Source: Pterobdella sp. o SKG-2022 (lineage: Eukaryota; Annelida; Clitellata; Hirudinida; Piscicolidae). Taken from it: DNA of 64,000 nucleotides. The position numbers and the translations under genes were made by a program. Positions 62,301 to 64,000 of this stretch are shown here, piece by piece. Every line of letters begins with the position of its first letter. Positions within the stretch are counted from its first letter, which is position 1. A model generated the notes under the pieces. That model did no database searches and was not told where the DNA came from. It was given only the letters and a program-made list of their open reading frames with translations. The stretch covers positions 124,001 through 188,000 of the forward strand of contig CAXIVU010000259.1 in the NCBI GenBank assembly GCA_964035795.1. The letters run 5' to 3'.

Positions 62301-64000
62301 TCAACGCAAACAACAACTGTTATTATGACAACAACGACAGAAATGTTGTTTAAATCTACGCCAACAGTTACTACTGTAGAAACAACAACGCCAACTACAA
62401 TAACTGTAAGAACAACTTCATTGGCTACAGCTACAACAGTTTCGACAACGATTGCAACATCAACGCAAACAACAACTGTTATTATGACAACAACGACAGA
62501 AATGTTGTCTAAATCTACGCCAACAGTTACTACTGTAGAAACAACAACGCCAACTACAATTTCTGTAACAACAACTTCAATGGCTACAGCTACAACAGTT
62601 TCGACAACGATTGCAACATCAACGCAAACAACAACTGTTATTATGACAACAACGACAGAAATGTTGTCTAAATCTACGCCAACAGTTACTACTGTAGAAA
62701 CAACAACGCCAACTACAATAACTGTAACAACAACTTCATTGGCTACAGCTACAACAATTTCGACAACGATTGCAACATCAACGCAAACAACAACTGTTAT
62801 TATGACAACAAAGACAGAAATGTTGTCTAAATCTACGCCAACAGTTACTACTGTAGAAACAACAACGCCAACTACAATAACTGTAACAACAACTTCATTG
62901 GCTACAGCTACAACAGTTTCGACAACGATTGCAACATCAACGCAAACAACAACTGTTATTATGACAACAAAGACAGAAATGTTGTCTAAATCTACGCCAA
63001 CAGTTACTACTGTAGAAACAACAACGCCAACTACAATAACTGTAAAAACAACTTCATTGGCTACAGCTACAACAGTTTCGACAACGATTGCAACATCAAC
63101 GCAAACAACAACTGTTATTATGACAACAACGACAGAAATGTTGTCTAAATCTACGCCAACAGTTACTACTGTAGAAACAACAACGCCAACTACAATAACT
63201 GTAAGAACAACTTCATTGGCTACAGCTACAACAGTTTCGACAACGATTGCAACATCAACGCAAACAACAACTGTTATGACAACAACGACAGAAATGTTGT
63301 CTAAATCTACGCCAACAGTTACTACTGTAGAAACAACAACGCCAACTACAATAACTGTAACAACAACTTCATTGGCTACAGCTACAACAGTTTCGACAAC
63401 GATTGCAACATCAACGCAAACAACAACTGTTATTATGACAACAACGACAGAAATGTTGTCTAAATCTACGCCAACAGTTACTACTGTAGAAACAACAACG
63501 CCAACTACAATAACTGTAACAACAACTTCATTGGCTACAGCTACAACAGTTTCGACAACGATTGCAACATCAACGCAAACAACAACTGTTATTATGACAA
63601 CAACGACAGAAATGTTGTCTAAATCTACGCCAACAGTTACTACTGTAGAAACAACAACGCCAACTACAATTTCTGTAACAACAATTTCATTGGCTACAGA
63701 TACAACAGTTTCGACAACGATTGCAACATCAACGCAAACAACAACTGTTATTATGACAACAACGACAGAAATGTTGTCTAAATCTACGCCAACAGTTACT
63801 ACTGTAGAAACAACAACGCCGACTACAATAACTGTAACAACAACTTCATTGGCTACAGCTACAACAGTTTCGACAACGATTGCAACATCAACGCAAACAA
63901 CAACTGTTATTATGACAACAACGACAGAAATGTTGTCTAAATCTACGCCAACAGTTACTACTGTAGAAACAACAACGCCAACTACAATAACTGTAAGAAC
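17223..64000 (+). CDS. Same Thr-rich repeat protein, segment downstream of frameshift (3' end open)
   Basis: Beyond the inserted T the same 53-codon reading continues one base out of phase with the first segment. The frame is open from just after a TAG at 17220-17222 and enters the Thr-rich reading at the insertion. It then stays open through units 110-402 to the right edge, more than 15,500 codons, with no stop seen. The first ATG in this frame is 17346, again residue 1 of a repeat unit, so it is not a likely natural start. Units carry the same variants as upstream (T21S, T23R, A28V) plus regional ones such as M1K, V9I, I20K, V33I, I47F, M48V and T51K. One in-frame codon loss occurs in unit 398. 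I read this as the continuation of the gene on the left, split by the single insertion. If the insertion is real, this part would not be translated from the upstream start. The end of the gene lies beyond the window. Confidence 0.7.
17346..17822 (+). repeat. Units 110-112 after the frameshift
   Basis: These are a consensus unit, an S21 unit and an R23 unit. They lead into a long uniform block. Confidence 0.85.
17823..22751 (+). repeat. Units 113-143: longest uniform consensus block
   Basis: Thirty-one consecutive units (4929 bp) show no difference from consensus that I could find by eye. This is the longest uniform run in the window. It marks either a recent burst of amplification or a span where an assembler could not place variants. 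Confidence 0.85.
22752..23546 (+). repeat. Units 144-148: S21 and V28 markers
   Basis: Unit 144 is S21, unit 146 is A28V, and the others are consensus. With the R23 unit 149 this restores the order S21, consensus, V28, consensus, consensus, R23 already seen at units 24-29, about 19 kb away. Confidence 0.85.
23547..24182 (+). repeat. 4-unit duplication, copy 1 (units 149-152)
   Basis: The order is R23; S21 with silent ACA at codon 45; M1K (ATG to AAA); consensus. This is the first appearance of the ACA45 then K1 pair, which spans a unit border. Confidence 0.88.
24183..24818 (+). repeat. 4-unit duplication, copy 2 (units 153-156)
   Basis: This directly abutting 636-bp copy has the same variant order: R23; S21 plus ACA45; K1; consensus. 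Confidence 0.88.
24660..28475 (+). repeat. Units 156-179: second uniform consensus block
   Basis: These twenty-four consecutive consensus units (3816 bp) show no variant by eye. The block ends at unit 180, which carries I20K. Confidence 0.83.
28476..29270 (+). repeat. Units 180-184: I20K, R23, S21
   Basis: Unit 180 has I20K (ATA to AAA), a change not seen again until about 44 kb. Unit 182 is R23, unit 184 is S21, and units 181 and 183 are consensus. Confidence 0.85.
29271..30542 (+). repeat. 8-unit higher-order repeat, copy 1 (units 185-192)
   Basis: The order is S21 plus ACA45; K1; consensus; M48V; R23; consensus; M48V; consensus. The period is 1272 bp. M48V is ATG to GTG. Confidence 0.9.
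30543..31814 (+). repeat. 8-unit higher-order repeat, copy 2 (units 193-200)
   Basis: This direct tandem copy carries the identical variant order, with no private difference that I found. Confidence 0.9.
31815..32291 (+). repeat. 8-unit higher-order repeat, truncated copy 3 (units 201-203)
   Basis: The first three units of the 8-unit block (S21 plus ACA45; K1; consensus) are present. The fourth unit then lacks M48V and the pattern is lost. Confidence 0.8.
32292..34994 (+). repeat. Units 204-220: mixed stretch with new variants
   Basis: Unit 205 has I47F together with M48T (TTT-ACG at about 32588), seen nowhere else. Unit 207 has T36A and unit 208 has M48V. Unit 211 is the first to pair V33I with T51K. 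Units 213 and 215-217 are S21. Unit 218 combines V12I and R23. The rest are consensus. Confidence 0.83.
34995..37061 (+). repeat. Units 221-233: 9-unit spaced duplication
   Basis: Units 221-225 read S21 plus ACA45; K1; S21 plus ACA45; K1-A36; M48V. The same five states recur at units 230-234, 1431 bp downstream. Unit 226 has silent TCT at S26 with T51K. Unit 228 has I33-K51. Confidence 0.85.
37062..38174 (+). repeat. 7-unit tandem duplication, copy 1 (units 234-240)
   Basis: The order is M48V; TCT26; consensus; I33-K51; S21; R23; S21. The period is 1113 bp. Confidence 0.88.
38175..39287 (+). repeat. 7-unit tandem duplication, copy 2 (units 241-247)
   Basis: This abutting copy carries all seven unit states in the same order, including the silent TCT26 marker. 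Confidence 0.88.
39288..43739 (+). repeat. Units 248-275: I47F and A36 family
   Basis: I47F (ATT to TTT) marks units 249, 257 and 267. The run F47, R23, I33-K51, S21 at units 249-252 recurs at 267-270, 18 units apart. K1-A36 units are 254, 259 and 266. Unit 254 also has T51S, and unit 255 has A36 without K1. V9I (GTT to ATT) first appears in unit 261 and again in unit 272. Confidence 0.83.
43740..46283 (+). repeat. Units 276-291: start of 16-unit duplication, V9I family
   Basis: Units 276-281 read V9I; I20K; I33-K51; S21; consensus; V9I. The same six states recur at units 292-297, 2544 bp downstream. Between them V9I recurs every three to four units (281, 284, 288, 292), with R23 at 282 and 286. 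Confidence 0.83.
46443..49145 (+). repeat. 22-unit segmental duplication, copy A (units 293-309)
   Basis: The order is I20K; I33-K51; S21; consensus; V9I; consensus; consensus; M1I; V9I; consensus; I20R; K15-I33-K51; S21; ACA45; K1-A36; consensus; R23. M1I (ATG to ATA), I20R and T15K occur only here and in the copy 3498 bp downstream. Confidence 0.88.
49146..49940 (+). repeat. Units 310-314 between the 22-unit copies
   Basis: The order is I20K; I33-K51; consensus; consensus; V9I. It is made of the same unit types as its flanks, in a shorter arrangement. Confidence 0.82.
49941..52643 (+). repeat. 22-unit segmental duplication, copy B (units 315-331)
   Basis: The seventeen unit states match copy A one for one except unit 323, which is V9 where unit 301 is I9. 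Shared private markers M1I (51054), I20R and T15K prove common origin. Confidence 0.88.
52644..55664 (+). repeat. Units 332-350: private single variants
   Basis: Unit 333 has E13K with S21. Unit 335 has V9I. Unit 339 has F47, and unit 340 has T16M (ACG to ATG) with R23. Units 332, 341 and 343 are I33-K51. Unit 345 has silent TTA at L27, and unit 348 has A38S. R23 also marks units 338 and 350. Several of these are singletons, so they arose recently or escaped spreading. Confidence 0.83.
55665..59321 (+). repeat. Units 351-373: dense K1/A36/S21 region with 11-unit duplication
   Basis: Units 354-360 read S21 plus ACA45; K1-S21; S21; K1-A36; S21; S21 plus ACA45; K1-A36. The same seven states recur at units 365-371 (57891-59003), 11 units or 1749 bp away, differing only by a silent GTG at V12 in unit 370. 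Between them lie F47 (361), R23 with T24I (362), I33-K51 (363) and a combined S21-I33-K51 unit (364). In units 356, 367 and 372 codon 45 is ACT although the next unit is K1, so the usual ACA45-K1 linkage is broken here. Confidence 0.85.
59322..62660 (+). repeat. Units 374-394: S3F and 4-unit R/S motif
   Basis: The 4-unit order R23; S21; S3F-R23; S21 occurs at units 377-380, 381-384 and 391-394. S3F (TCT to TTT) is found only here (units 379, 383, 393). T51K without V33I marks units 374, 380 and 388. Unit 394 has L27M (TTG to ATG). This region has the highest density of R23 units. Confidence 0.85.
62661..63137 (+). repeat. Units 395-397: K51 and K23
   Basis: Unit 395 is I33-K51, unit 396 has K51 alone, and unit 397 has T23K (ACA to AAA) outside the S21 background in which it occurs in unit 55. 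Confidence 0.83.
63138..63293 (+). repeat. Unit 398: 156-bp unit with one codon deleted
   Basis: Three bases are missing at about 63275, where GTT-ATT-ATG has become GTT-ATG, so one Ile (I47) is lost and the frame is kept. The unit is also R23. It is the only length variant besides unit 109. Confidence 0.93.
63294..63929 (+). repeat. Units 399-402: return of the S21-I25-D30 haplotype
   Basis: Units 399 and 400 are consensus. Unit 401 (63612-63770) is S21-I25-D30, a state otherwise confined to units 30-92. Unit 402 has a silent CCG at P17. Confidence 0.88.
63930..64000 (+). repeat. Partial unit at right window edge
   Basis: These 71 bases start a further unit, of R23 type (the window ends in GTA-AGA-AC). 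The array and open frame run on past the window. Confidence 0.95.

Larger units (their letters stand above)
1..64000 (+). repeat. 159-bp tandem array filling the window (402 full units)
   Basis: The sequence is a head-to-tail repeat of a 159-bp unit from edge to edge with no unique DNA. Taking the ATG of ATG-TTG-TCT as unit start, units begin at 14 and every 159 bp to 17186 (108 units). Unit 109 is 160 bp. The next 288 units run exactly from 17346 to 63137. Unit 398 (63138-63293) is 156 bp, and four more full units precede a 71-bp partial unit at 63930. The consensus unit has A 65, T 34, C 40, G 20, so GC is about 38% with strong A-over-T and C-over-G skew. Most units match the consensus at all but zero to four sites. 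About forty distinct variant states recur in patterned order, which indicates ongoing homogenisation by unequal exchange or conversion. I saw no transposon, RNA gene, intron or promoter. Confidence 0.98.

Noticed and set aside
1..64000. CRISPR-like regular array
   Set aside because: The repeats abut directly with no unique spacers, and the unit is 159 bp, far longer than CRISPR repeats.
17251..64000. Antisense Val-rich protein gene
   Set aside because: The minus frame is open only as a mirror of ACN and GTN codons. It has no ATG and breaks at the same insertion.
1..64000. Introns between units
   Set aside because: Phase is constant at 159 bp through hundreds of units. Candidate GT and AG sites in the consensus are phase-incompatible, and no non-repeat DNA interrupts the array.
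1..64000. Insertion sequence, phage, tRNA, rRNA or terminator within the array
   Set aside because: No unique sequence of any length is present. Every stretch aligns to the 159-bp unit.

Overview
The whole 64-kb window is one head-to-tail tandem repeat with nothing else in it. The unit is 159 bp (53 codons), read on the + strand. I count 402 full units plus 13 bp of another at the left edge and 71 bp at the right edge. One frame is open through every unit. The consensus peptide is 27/53 Thr and 5/53 Ser, with 2 Pro, 3 Ala, scattered Val/Ile/Leu and no Cys, Gly, aromatic residue, Asn, Asp, His or Arg. This is the composition of a mucin-like, heavily O-glycosylated PTS domain. If the two open stretches belong to one gene, the window lies inside a single uninterrupted coding block of about 21,300 codons. 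Neither the true start, signal peptide, folded domains nor the stop is visible.

The kind of organism is inferred only. A very large, intron-free, tightly homogenised Thr-rich repeat exon at about 38% GC suits an animal mucin or other secreted/glue/cuticle-type protein, most likely from an invertebrate. CpG is not depleted in the unit, which argues against a heavily CpG-methylated genome. A bacterial giant surface protein, or a satellite DNA that happens to be open, cannot be excluded.

Layout, with units numbered from position 14. Units 1-108 (14-17185) hold near-identical copies (7-23), then a 13-unit segmental duplication (29-51), a mixed stretch with rare variants (52-81) and a 9-unit higher-order repeat (82-108). 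Unit 109 carries a one-base T insertion at 17244/17245 that ends the first open frame at 17356. Units 110-397 continue without any net length change in the shifted frame. They include two long uniform blocks (113-143 and 156-179), a 4-unit duplication, an 8-unit higher-order repeat (29.3-32.3 kb), 9- and 7-unit duplications (35.0-39.3 kb), a 16- and a 22-unit duplication (43.7-52.6 kb), an 11-unit duplication (56.1-59.0 kb) and a 4-unit motif (59.8-62.7 kb). Unit 398 lacks one codon. Units 399-402 and a partial unit run to the edge.

The substance of the window is in the few variant sites, which act like barcodes. They show nested unequal crossing-over or conversion at many scales, chimeric units, linked haplotypes that cross unit borders, and regional variant families. 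The single frameshift decides whether this is an intact giant gene with an assembly or base-calling error, or an allele truncated in its repeat domain. Unit calls were made by eye; a tandem-repeat program should confirm them.
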